NCBI GenBank assembly: GCA_965232165.1
Contig: CBDDOY010000001.1
Coordinates: 1,240,001 to 1,304,000 of the forward strand
DNA length: 64,000 nucleotides
Reading direction: 5' to 3'
From: UBA2779 sp965232165
GTDB taxonomy: Bacteria; Spirochaetota; Spirochaetia; DSM-2461
Shown: positions 43,501 through 51,135 of the stretch, piece by piece
How positions within the stretch are numbered: position 1 is the first letter of the stretch
Layout: every line of letters starts with the position of its first letter
Translations under genes and position numbers: made by a program
The notes under the pieces: model-generated
Databases searched by the model: none
Told to the model about the DNA's origin: nothing
What the model saw: only the letters and a program-made list of their open reading frames with translations

Positions 43501-45416
43501 ATTTCCCCCTGCTTCTGGCCAGCCATCAGGGTCATGTTGAAGCCGTGAAAGAACTCATCTCACGGGGGGCGGATGTCAATGCTGTTAATACGAAGGACGG
43601 GGTCTTCCCCCTGCTTCTGGCCAGTGAGCAGGGTCATGTTGAAACCGTGAAACTGCTTCTGGAAGAAGGCGCCGAAGTCAATGCTGTCAATATGAAGAAC
43701 GGGAATTTCCCCCTGCTTCAGGCCAGCCATCAGGGTCATGTTGAAACCGTGAAACTGCTTCTGGAGGAAGGTGCCGAAGTCAATGCTGTCAATGCGGATA
43801 ACGGGTATTTTCCCCTGCTTCTGGCCAGCCATCAGGGTCATGTTGAAGCCGTGAAAGAACTCATCTCACGGGGGGCGGATGTCAATGCTGTTCATGCGGA
43901 TACCGGGGTCTTCCCCCTGCTTCTGGCCAGTGAGCAGGGTCATGTTGAAACCGTGAAACTGCTTCTGGAGGAAGGCGCCGAAGTCAATGCTGTCAATGCG
44001 GATAACGGGTATTTTCCCCTGCTTCTGGCCAGCCATCAGGGTCATGTTGAAGCCGTGAAAGAACTCATCTCACGGGGGGCGGATGTCAATGCTGTTCATG
44101 CGGATACCGGGGTCTTCCCCCTGCTTCTGGCCAGTGAGCAGGGTCATGTTGAAACCGTGAAACTGCTTCTGGAAGAAGGCGCCGAAGTCAATGCTGTTCA
44201 TGCGGATACCGGGGTCTTCCCCCTGCTTCTGGCCAGCCAGCAGGGTCATGTTGAAGCCGTGAAACTGCTTCTGGAAGAAGGCGCCGAAGTCAATGCTGTT
44301 CATGCGGATACCGGGGTCTTCCCCCTGCTTGTGGCCAGCCAGCAGGGTCATGTTGAAACCGTGAAACTGCTTCTGGCGGAAGGTGCCGAAGTCAATGCTG
44401 TTCATGCGGATAACGGGACGTTCCCCCTGCTTCTGGCCAGCCATCAGGGTCATGTTGAAACCGTGAAACTGCTTCTGGAGGAAGGCGCCGAAGTCAATGC
44501 TGTTCATGCGGATACCGGGGTCTTCCCCCTGCTTCTGGCCAGCCATCAGGGTCATGTTGAAACCGTGAAACTGCTTCTGGAGGAAGGTGCCGAAGTCAAT
44601 GCTGTTCATGCGGATAACGGGACGTTCCCCCTGCTTCTGGCCAGCCATCAGGGTCATGTTGAAACCGTGAAAGAACTCATCTCACGGGGGGCGGATGTCA
44701 ATGCTGTTAATACGAAGGACGGGGTCTTCCCCCTGCTTGTGGCCAGCCAGCAGGGTCATGTTGAAGCCGTGAAACTGCTTCTGGCGGAAGGCGCCGAAGT
44801 CAATGCTGTTAATACGAATGACGGGGCCTTCCCCCTGCTTCTGGCCAGCCAGAATGGTCATGTTGAAACCGTGAAACTGCTTCTGGAGGAAGGCGCCGAA
44901 GTCAATGCTGTTCATGCGGATACCGGGGTCTTCCCCCTGCTTCTGGCCAGCCAGAATGGTCATGTTGAAACCGTGAAACTGCTTCTGGAGGAAGGTGCCG
45001 AAGTCAATGCTGTTCATGCGGATACCGGGGTCTTCCCCCTGCTTCAGGCCAGCCAGAATGGTCATGTTGAAACCGTGAAAGAACTCATCTCACGGGGGGC
45101 GGATGTCAATGCTGTTAATACGGATAACGGGGCCTTCCCCCTGCTTCTGGCCAGCCAGAATGGACATGTTGAAGCCGTGAAACTGCTTCTGGAAGAAGGC
45201 GCCGAAGTCAATGCTGTTCATGCGGATACCGGGGTCTTCCCCCTGCTTCTGGCCAGCCAGAATGGTCATGTTGAAACCGTGAAACTGCTTCTGGAGGAAG
45301 GCGCCGAAGTCAATAGGCGTTATCGCCCTGATGATAAAACAGCCCTTTCTGCCGCAGAAGAAGAAAACCGTCAAGAAGTGGTCAAGTTATTGAAAGAGTA
45401 CGGCGGGCATGAATAA
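40599..45416 (+). CDS. STAND-like P-loop NTPase with 28 identical-length ankyrin-type repeats
   Basis: 1605 residues. Residues 1-240 are helical with no known effector motif. A P-loop domain follows: Walker A GPAGAGKSRFALEF at about 250-263 and Walker B IIVVDYAGD at about 297-305, so a STAND/AAA-like switch is likely. Residues about 400-615 look like winged-helix and helical regions. From about residue 618 to 1569 there are 28 repeats of exactly 34 residues (consensus AFPLLLASQNGHVETVKLLL, then EEGAEVNAVNADNG). A degenerate repeat and the tail VVKLLKEYGGHE close the protein. The ATG at 40599 has AAGGA 8 bases upstream. No signal peptide is present, so it is probably cytoplasmic. STAND proteins with repeat sensors act in bacterial immunity and signalling; a defence role is inference. 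Confidence 0.8.
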   Translation: MADKDSSSLFEDFIQLISSIDAESFAAEAGKIIAQGSPAKIAANTIAALLRGGSKEGAALRRVFKTAHGEAVGQSRKQLGGDYSEEEIKSIIKERLPRISRKARASFLLLIAGNENMTAEQIFYELTSNQPAESGQDEVLPIYWEYFIKELLAGLRDKAGKDGSPLFNFYAGIQFDRIQEGFKNLNAKWDRSNSPRLIVPRVDNNEKNRFSFRSNHIPFQEAALQDVFERMSQFITVSETGSDKKFLAYAIAGPAGAGKSRFALEFCNRAIGWDAGFLASTVNDGIWSNWNPVRPTIIVVDYAGDASRDIGTVLKILSERDDLHRPVRMLLLEREGMKPGDTGQPPQWFSTILAKDKPLITDHWHDYEAQPILTLPCMTDDDLWTLMQCFLSENGHHCNREELFKQLIEIDPKKRPLTAAFLADARSHSTNDFSTIEDVLQDYLDREEERYWKPVSNKEQLLKDKHLLVIATVVGGLNCGKEEPENFPKEYCTSFKEICGDTDRFRAFGGIDENHYLPQMEPDILGEYFVLSNYSGRDKETEQFLKYTAGIFLTTFFPRAIGDFPNNDNLVKLTSAYLSTLEASADQPIPIGGFILLASAYSGSNKLVKKLLSEHQIEVNAVDTKDGTFSLLLASQNGHVETVKLLLEEGAEVNAVHADTGVFPLLLASQQGHVETVKLLLEEGAEVNAVNADNGAFPLLLASQNGHVETVKLLLEEGAEVNAVNADNGAFPLFLASQNGHVETVKELISRGAEVNAVDTNNGAFPLLVASQNGHVEAVKELISQGADVNAVNTKDGKFPLLLASQNGHVETVKLLLEEGAEVNAVDTNNGAFPLLVASQQGHVEAVKLLLAEGAEVNAVNTNDGAFPLLLASQQGHVETVKLLLEEGAEVNAVHADTGVFPLLLASQNGHVETVKLLLEEGAEVNAVNMKNGNFPLLQASHQGHVETVKLLLEEGAEVNAVNMKNGNFPLLLASHQGHVEAVKELISRGADVNAVNTKDGVFPLLLASEQGHVETVKLLLEEGAEVNAVNMKNGNFPLLQASHQGHVETVKLLLEEGAEVNAVNADNGYFPLLLASHQGHVEAVKELISRGADVNAVHADTGVFPLLLASEQGHVETVKLLLEEGAEVNAVNADNGYFPLLLASHQGHVEAVKELISRGADVNAVHADTGVFPLLLASEQGHVETVKLLLEEGAEVNAVHADTGVFPLLLASQQGHVEAVKLLLEEGAEVNAVHADTGVFPLLVASQQGHVETVKLLLAEGAEVNAVHADNGTFPLLLASHQGHVETVKLLLEEGAEVNAVHADTGVFPLLLASHQGHVETVKLLLEEGAEVNAVHADNGTFPLLLASHQGHVETVKELISRGADVNAVNTKDGVFPLLVASQQGHVEAVKLLLAEGAEVNAVNTNDGAFPLLLASQNGHVETVKLLLEEGAEVNAVHADTGVFPLLLASQNGHVETVKLLLEEGAEVNAVHADTGVFPLLQASQNGHVETVKELISRGADVNAVNTDNGAFPLLLASQNGHVEAVKLLLEEGAEVNAVHADTGVFPLLLASQNGHVETVKLLLEEGAEVNRRYRPDDKTALSAAEEENRQEVVKLLKEYGGHE
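42450..45305 (+). repeat. Tandem array of 28 repeats of 102 bp within the ankyrin gene
   Basis: From the first GAAGTCAATGCTG at 42450 to the last GAAGTCAATAGGC at 45306 there are 2856 bp, exactly 28 x 102. Units are near identical at the DNA level and fall into two interleaved types (KLLLEEGAEVNA and KELISRGADVNA). The reverse strand is also open over long stretches, a by-product of the repeat. Confidence 0.95.
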
Positions 45417-45486
45417 TTCCTGAATCCGTACAGGCAACTGTGTCAGCATGAAGCACCTGGGCAAGTTGAACATAGGTCTTTCTTAA

Positions 45487-45647
45487 GAGCACCTCTAAAA
45501 AACCCATTCCGTTTTTGGCTTGCTCTTTTCCCCCGCTACTGCGTTACCAAAATGCTCACGTAACCCAGTTACGCCTGCGCTTTTGGCGCCTTGTACCGAA
45601 GAAAAATAGCTGCGTCAAATTCCAAAAGCGGTTTTTTAGAGGTGCCC
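45487..45647. repeat. MITE family A (161 bp), reverse orientation, target duplication TTAA
   Basis: It runs from GAGCACCTCTAAAAAACCC to TTTTTTAGAGGTGCCC, with TTAA on both sides (45483-45486 and 45648-45651). Its interior is diverged from the 40380 copy, so the two MITEs around the ankyrin gene inserted independently. Confidence 0.92.
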
Positions 45648-45739
45648 TTAATCACCCCGCCGTTTCCAGCCAATTCGATATACCAAGACTGCGGGGGTAA
45701 AGCGGGACAGGCTCTCAATACTTCTGTACACTGAGAACC

Positions 45740-47527
45740 ATGACGATACCCCAGAGAATAGAGAATTTACGGAAGGCCATGGCCAATTCTAACCTTGATG
45801 CCTATATCATCACCGGTTCCGATCCGCACGGGAGTGAGATACCGGCAAAGAGGTGGCAAACACGGAAGTGGATAAGCGGATTCACCGGAAGTGCTGGAAC
45901 CGTCGTTGTCACCGCACAAGAAGCTGGACTTTGGACGGATTGTCGTTATTGGATACAGGCGGAACGGGAGCTGGCCGCCTCCGGCATCAGTCTTTTTCGC
46001 TCCGGCGGACAGGGCGTACCACAGCCGCATGAGTGGTTGATTCAGAATCTCGATTCGGGTTCCGTGCTTGGATTCGACGGCCGTACAATCAGTTATCAGA
46101 CGGCCAGAGAATGGGAATGGGCCTTTGAAGAAGCTGAGATTAGAATCAGCGCATCACTGAATCTCCTGGACAAGCTATGGGAAGACAGACCGCAAGCCCC
46201 CATGGAACCGATTATCGAGCTGAATGCGTTACACTGCGGTGAATCACGCTCAACACGCTTGCGCAGGCTGCGCAAACACCTAAGAGAGACCGGCGCCGAC
46301 ACCTGGATTGCCTCCGCCATGGACACAGCAGCATGGCTGCTCACCTTGCGCGGCCAGGACCTGCCCTACACTCCCGTGGTGATGGGTTACATGATTGTCA
46401 ATACAGAGACGGCCGTCTGGTACACCAATACGAGTCGGCTCACGCCCAAACTCATTGCCTCATTGAGGGAAGACGGCATCGAAGCGGCCCCCTATGAAGA
46501 CTTCATCCAGGCGGTAATAACCTTACCGAACGATAGCCGCATTCTTATTGATCCCGAACAGATCAATTACTCGGTAATGACCAAACTGCCGCAGAAAGCA
46601 AAGAAGCGCATCATGCCCGACCCTGTATACAAGATGAAAGCTATCAAGAATGCGGTGGAACTAGCCCACCTACGACACGCGATGGAAAAAGACGGCGCTT
46701 CCCTGGTGAAATTCTTCGTAGATATTGAACGGCGGCTGAGATGCCAAGAAGCCATAAACGAATTCCAGGCAGCAGAATACCTGCGTCGGCAAAGAGCCGG
46801 CTTCCCGGGATTCCTCGGAAACAGCTTCTCCACCATTGCCGCGATGGGTGCTAACGGCGCTATTTGTCATTATGAAACCACCCCCGATAGTCAAAACCTT
46901 CTCAATTCGACAAACAGTCTGTTTCTGCTGGACAGCGGAGGTCAGTGGGAAGAGGGGACAACTGATATCACGCGGACCGTAAAATTCGGCAGGCCGTCCC
47001 TGGAAGAAATCCGGGACTACACCAAGGTTTTGAAGGCCCATATTGCCCTCTCTCGCCTCCGCTTCCCGTCGGGCGCCTGCGGGTACCAACTCGATGTCAT
47101 CCCCCGTATGGGATTATGGCAGGACGGAATGGATTACGGTCATGGGACAGGGCATGGAGTGGGTTTTCGACTCGGAGTTCATGAGGGACCACAGGTCATA
47201 AGTCCGAAACCGGTGAATGTGAAACTGGAACCCGGAATGGTGATAACCAATGAACCGGGGATATATAGAAAAGGACGTTACGGCATACGCATCGAGAATA
47301 TCATGGTTTGCAGAGAGGATGAGAAGAATGAGTTTGGAGACTTCCTCTCCTTCGAAACTCTGAGCCTGGCCCCCTATCACAGGGCATTGATTGACCTAGC
47401 CCTATTGGACGCAGAAGACATCCGCTGGATAGATGACTACCATGCCACAGTAAGGAAGAGACTTTCTCCGCTGCTGACAACAGATGAATCTAGGTGGCTC
47501 CAGGCAGCGACCGAAAAACTGGCATAG
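45740..47527 (+). CDS. pepP: Xaa-Pro aminopeptidase (aminopeptidase P, M24B)
   Basis: 595 residues, the long three-domain form of M24B enzymes. These remove N-terminal residues preceding proline using two metal ions. There is a creatinase-like N-terminal domain (IENLRKAMANSNLDAYIITG), a middle domain, and a pita-bread catalytic domain with metal ligands Asp in LFLLDSGGQW, Asp in GTTDITRTVKFG, His in DYGHGTGHGVGFRLGVHEGP, Glu in VITNEPGIY and Glu in YGIRIENIM. Length and motif order are normal. The ATG at 45740 has only a weak GAGA upstream. It is monocistronic as far as can be seen. Confidence 0.93.
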   Translation: MTIPQRIENLRKAMANSNLDAYIITGSDPHGSEIPAKRWQTRKWISGFTGSAGTVVVTAQEAGLWTDCRYWIQAERELAASGISLFRSGGQGVPQPHEWLIQNLDSGSVLGFDGRTISYQTAREWEWAFEEAEIRISASLNLLDKLWEDRPQAPMEPIIELNALHCGESRSTRLRRLRKHLRETGADTWIASAMDTAAWLLTLRGQDLPYTPVVMGYMIVNTETAVWYTNTSRLTPKLIASLREDGIEAAPYEDFIQAVITLPNDSRILIDPEQINYSVMTKLPQKAKKRIMPDPVYKMKAIKNAVELAHLRHAMEKDGASLVKFFVDIERRLRCQEAINEFQAAEYLRRQRAGFPGFLGNSFSTIAAMGANGAICHYETTPDSQNLLNSTNSLFLLDSGGQWEEGTTDITRTVKFGRPSLEEIRDYTKVLKAHIALSRLRFPSGACGYQLDVIPRMGLWQDGMDYGHGTGHGVGFRLGVHEGPQVISPKPVNVKLEPGMVITNEPGIYRKGRYGIRIENIMVCREDEKNEFGDFLSFETLSLAPYHRALIDLALLDAEDIRWIDDYHATVRKRLSPLLTTDESRWLQAATEKLA

Positions 47528-47748
47528 CCCGCTGAAGTCCGTGGAAAAACAGATTTTGTCTTCCATTAGAAGACTTCTGCCTGAATAGGCAAGAGAGCCA
47601 AGGAATCTTCACGATCAGCCAGAATTCTTGTAAATCGGCATTCTTAGCATTGACAGTGTTTCGGGCGTTCCGTCTGTCCTAGGCAGACCGCCTCCGGCAC
47701 CCCTGCAATCCTCAGGTGCGCTGCCGCCCATTGGTAGAATTTTTTGGA

Positions 47749-47985
47749 GTGCCCCGAAGATTGGGGGTGGCCATGAGTTGAATGAGCGGCTGTCCATAAC
47801 CGTATGGGGCTCGGCGAAGGCCGTTATGAAATAGAATACACGTAATTGGCCGGTTTTTATCCGAAATGATCCAAAAATGGAGCAATACCGGGCAGAGGAA
47901 GTTTGAAAGCATTCTGGTAATTCGTTTTTTCACCAAACTATACATACTCGCAAGTGGCCATTTACCCGCCACCAAGCTTCTGGGC
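47749..47985. repeat. MITE family B, copy 2
   Basis: About 237 bp from GTGCCCCGAAGA to CTTCTGGGCA. The last 80 bases (CGTTTTTTCACCAAACTATA onward) match copy 1 closely; the middle has diverged or been replaced. No coding capacity is seen. Confidence 0.55.
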
Positions 47986-48089
47986 ATTAATTTAGGTTTA
48001 CAGTCTTGCTCCTTTTCAAAGGTGATGGATTGGCATATATTTCAAATATATTTGACCCCAATGTGTTGTGATTTTCAAAATTAATATAT
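47986..48089. other. Intergenic, no feature
   Basis: A short AT-rich spacer between MITE B and a family C unit. The whole stretch 47528-48710 is free of genes and consists mainly of repeats and their fragments. Confidence 0.35.
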
Positions 48090-48208
48090 GGGCGCAACCC
48101 TTCGGGTCGGGCTTTTCACTCCAATGCCTTAATCTGGCAGCCTGCCCTCCGGCTCATTGCCAATCGCCGGGGCTGCCAGCGGCATTTCCGCTGCAATCCC
48201 TTGCGCCT
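48090..48208. repeat. REP-like family C, copy 5 (reverse orientation)
   Basis: It begins GGGCGCAACCCTTCGGGTCG and ends CTGCAATCCCTTGCGCC. It is a full-length unit with the internal CCTCCGGCTCATTGCCAATC arm. The GTGTAAAGC flank after it is shared with copy 4. Confidence 0.75.
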
Positions 48209-48430
48209 CCATCAGGTAATATGCTGTGTAAAGCACACTGTCCTGGCCTTCATCGGTATCCCGGCACCTTCCCCCGTTACGTCAATATAAAATCTAATCG
48301 CACTGAAGCAGTTGCCTCATCATCAAAATCTATTCTATGAAGCCGATGAAGCCGGTGCTAAGGACTCCATCTGCATCCATCTGTGGTCAAAATAACAGTT
48401 CGCATCCATTCGTGGTTCATTTTAACAGCC

Positions 48431-48479
48431 GGCGGAAGAGTTCGAGTCAAGAACTAAATGGGGTTTTTTAGAGGTGCCC
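48431..48479. repeat. MITE family A right-end fragment
   Basis: GGCGGAAGAGTTCGAGTCAAG, AACTAAATGGGG and the end TTTTTTAGAGGTGCCC are present; the left two-thirds are absent. Confidence 0.65.
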
Positions 48480-48710
48480 CTATGAATTGAGTCCGGGGAA
48501 AAGTTTGCCTGATCCCGGTGGCGCGCAATGGAATACTTTGTGACAAGGCGGAGAATTCTTTGTAAGAATTGGGGCTATGGCAGAATGTGACTTTGGCGCT
48601 TGCAGGCAACGGCAGCGGAAGATAAAAACCTCAGTAATGCCTACAATAAGGTTTCAGATTCTGCCATTGCCATGCCTAAGAATCACTTGCTGCCAAGCCC
48701 CGTGACTGGA

Positions 48711-49805
48711 TCAGTCGTACAGCAGCGGAGCTATGGCCGGATCATCCATGTTTTCGGATGTGTAGTACTTTGCACCGGTATCGACATCGCTGACGGGTTC
48801 ACCCATGTATGCCTTGTAGGCTAATTCTACGGCCTTGTAGCCGATGGAATAGGGGTCCTGGGTGATGGAACCGACGAATAAGCCCTTGCGAACGGCATTT
48901 TTCTGACCCGCTCCGGCATCATATCCGATGACGGTGATGTCATACTTGGTGGCGAGGTCCGCACCGTCGTTGGTGGCAGCCAGCAGGCCCTTGACCGTTG
49001 CCTCATTGGAGCAGAAGACACCAAGAATATTCTCATCTGCCGCCTTGTTGAGCATGGCTGAAGAAGCGGCGGCGGCATCGGTGTTCGCGGCCGAGGCCGG
49101 AACGATCATTTCGATGAAAACTTTTTTCCCGTTTCTGGGACTGTCGGCGCCGATGTATGCCGAATTGCCGATGACGGCGATGTCGGCCATGGACAGAGCG
49201 GTCTGCGAATCGATCATATCCACCATATTGTCTCTGAAGCCTTTGCCGCGGCTGAGGAGCGATTCCCCTGCGGCATCCTGGTTCATCACGACAATTTTGA
49301 CAGGACTGTCTTCGGTGGCGGCCTCAATATCGTTCTTGATGATTTCGAACATTTTCTTTGCTGCAATGCCCGCTGCCTCGTAGTTATTGGTCGAGGCATT
49401 GGCGGCGATGGAACCCGGAGGCGCTTCAGGCACGCCTGAGTCGAATCCGACCACCGGAATGCCCTTTCCTTGAAGCTCGGTGAGCTGGTCGATGACCGAG
49501 GTGGTGTTGAGTGCGGCCAGTGCGATGGCAACCGGCGCCTTGGATATGGCATTGTTGAGCATTTCAACCTGAATCTGCACATCACTCTCCGAAGGCGGAC
49601 CCTCAAAGGTCACCTCGACTTCATATTCCGTTGCGGCATCCATTGAACCGCGCTTGACATTCTGCCAGAAATCGTGCTGTTCGCCCTTAGACACAACGGC
49701 AATATAGGGCATGCCGCCCTTCTTTGCGCCTTCATCCTGACCGCCGGCAAATACGGCCGATACCGCAAATGCCAACATGAATAGTATGAGAAAAGTTTTC
49801 TTCAT
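48711..49805 (-). CDS. Sugar ABC transporter, periplasmic substrate-binding protein
   Basis: 364 residues of the periplasmic-binding-protein type-1 fold for pentoses and hexoses (RbsB/MglB group). A signal peptide (MKKTFLILFMLAFAVSAVFA) is followed by a GGQDEG mature start. Motifs: YIAVVSKGEQHDFWQNVKRG at the N-lobe, GIPVVGFDSGVPEAPPGSIA, and VIGYDAGAGQKNAVRKG at the C-lobe. It is the third gene of the operon after ATPase and permease, 90 bp after the permease. The exact sugar cannot be read from sequence. Confidence 0.9.
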   Translation of the reverse strand: MKKTFLILFMLAFAVSAVFAGGQDEGAKKGGMPYIAVVSKGEQHDFWQNVKRGSMDAATEYEVEVTFEGPPSESDVQIQVEMLNNAISKAPVAIALAALNTTSVIDQLTELQGKGIPVVGFDSGVPEAPPGSIAANASTNNYEAAGIAAKKMFEIIKNDIEAATEDSPVKIVVMNQDAAGESLLSRGKGFRDNMVDMIDSQTALSMADIAVIGNSAYIGADSPRNGKKVFIEMIVPASAANTDAAAASSAMLNKAADENILGVFCSNEATVKGLLAATNDGADLATKYDITVIGYDAGAGQKNAVRKGLFVGSITQDPYSIGYKAVELAYKAYMGEPVSDVDTGAKYYTSENMDDPAIAPLLYD

Positions 49806-49872
49806 ACATTCCTCCTTAAATATATTGTATGGCCGGCCTCTCCGATGTTATTTCGGGTTTGGCCGGTCACAA

Positions 49873-49889
49873 CCCGGCTAACAGCCGGG
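49873..49889 (-). promoter_or_regulatory. Intercistronic hairpin before the binding-protein gene
   Basis: CCCGGC-TAACA-GCCGGG forms a compact stem in the 90-bp gap between permease and binding protein. No T-run follows, so it is more likely an mRNA stability or processing element that sets unequal expression than a terminator. Confidence 0.35.
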
Positions 49890-49895
49890 CTTGTT

Positions 49896-51122
49896 TCATT
49901 TCTCAGTTTTGTGGAAGTCTTTTTCGGCGGCTCTTTCTTCCAGATGTATGCGCTTGAATTCCGCTTTCTCGGCCATCTTCATTCTTCTGAAAGTTACCTT
50001 CATGGTTTTCTTGACCGCCTGTATTTCCCGTTCCCTGGTCCGGGCTTCCCCGCCGGACAGGACGGACAGCTCGGCTTTCATGCGGGCAATTTTCTCGATT
50101 TCGGATTGCCTGAATATATCTGCCGGGCCAAGTATTTTCACTTCTCCCGCTTTCTTGTTGCGGTAGATATCCAGCAGGACCGCTCCGATCACCACAACAC
50201 CGGTGAAGAAGGTTTGATAATGGGATTGCAGGTTCATGGAGGGGAGACCCACACGCAGGGTGCTCATGATGTATACGCCGATGAGAGTGCCGAAAACCGA
50301 GCCTATTCCGCCGGAAAGGGAAGTGCCGCCGATTACGGCTCCGGCGATGGCGTACAATTCGAATCCCTGCCCCTGCGCCGGCATGACCGTGGTGTAGACA
50401 GCGGCGAAGGCTATGGCGCCTATTCCGGCCATCAGACCGCTGACGGCATAGGCCGTCATCACCCATTTGCCGACATTGACTCCCGATAGGCGCGCCGCCT
50501 CTTTGTTGGAGCCCACCGCGAAGATGTAACGGCCCATCTTCGTCTTCTTGAGAACCGTCGCCGCGATTATCGCAACGGTCATGAGTACAATGAAACCCGT
50601 CGGGATGGACAAACCGTCCTCGCTGAGGAATTTGAAGATGCTCTTGAACCAGCCGTCAGCCTCCGAGCGGGTAGGAAAGGTGGCGCTCCGGACATTGGAG
50701 ACAATGGAGCCCACCCCCATGGAAATCATCATGGTGCCCAGAGTGGCGATGAAGGGCGGGAGCTGGAGCCGAGATATCATCAGGCCGTTAAAGAAACCGA
50801 ATCCGATGGCGATAGCCATTATCGCAATCAGAGAAAGCCACATCGGCCAGCCCCAGCTCTTATAGGCCGTCCCGCCGATGATGGCGGCACACATCATCAC
50901 AGTGCCGCAGGAGAGGTCTATCCCGCCGGTAATGATGACGAAGGTGACCCCCATGGCCAGGAATCCGATGTAATAAGAGGCGTCGAGTATGTTCACCAGG
51001 GTAATATACGAGAAGAAATTGCGCCCGAAAAACCCGAAGAAGATGAAAAGGATGACTAAGGCCGCCGGGGCGAGAAACTTCTGTAGTCCGATGTCTCTGA
51101 ATCTCTTCTTTATATCACTCAT
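49896..51122 (-). CDS. Sugar ABC transporter permease (RbsC/MglC type) with charged C-terminal extension
   Basis: 408 residues, nine or ten hydrophobic segments (for example FLAPAALVILFIFFGFFG, LSLIAIMAIAIGFGFFNGLM, GFIVLMTVAIIAATVLKKTK), with the family loop motif VGSNKEAARLSGVNVG and AIAGAVIGGTSLSGGIGSVFG. The membrane part ends at about residue 322. A further 85 residues rich in Lys/Arg/Glu follow (EIEKIARMKAELSVLSGGEA onward), absent from usual RbsC proteins and predicted cytoplasmic and helical. It starts 13 bp after the ATPase gene. Confidence 0.92.
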   Translation of the reverse strand: MSDIKKRFRDIGLQKFLAPAALVILFIFFGFFGRNFFSYITLVNILDASYYIGFLAMGVTFVIITGGIDLSCGTVMMCAAIIGGTAYKSWGWPMWLSLIAIMAIAIGFGFFNGLMISRLQLPPFIATLGTMMISMGVGSIVSNVRSATFPTRSEADGWFKSIFKFLSEDGLSIPTGFIVLMTVAIIAATVLKKTKMGRYIFAVGSNKEAARLSGVNVGKWVMTAYAVSGLMAGIGAIAFAAVYTTVMPAQGQGFELYAIAGAVIGGTSLSGGIGSVFGTLIGVYIMSTLRVGLPSMNLQSHYQTFFTGVVVIGAVLLDIYRNKKAGEVKILGPADIFRQSEIEKIARMKAELSVLSGGEARTREREIQAVKKTMKVTFRRMKMAEKAEFKRIHLEERAAEKDFHKTEK

Positions 51123-51135
51123 ATCGCTGTATCTC

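Noticed and set aside
42171..45374. Long minus-strand open frames across the ankyrin array with repeated FHGFNMTLLAGQKQGE
   Set aside because: They are the antisense of a stop-free 102-bp repeat; they have no ribosome sites and end with the array.
40380..45647. MITE pair around the ankyrin gene as a mobile cassette
   Set aside because: Each MITE has its own 4-bp duplication (TTAG, TTAA) and a different interior subtype, so there is no sign of joint movement.
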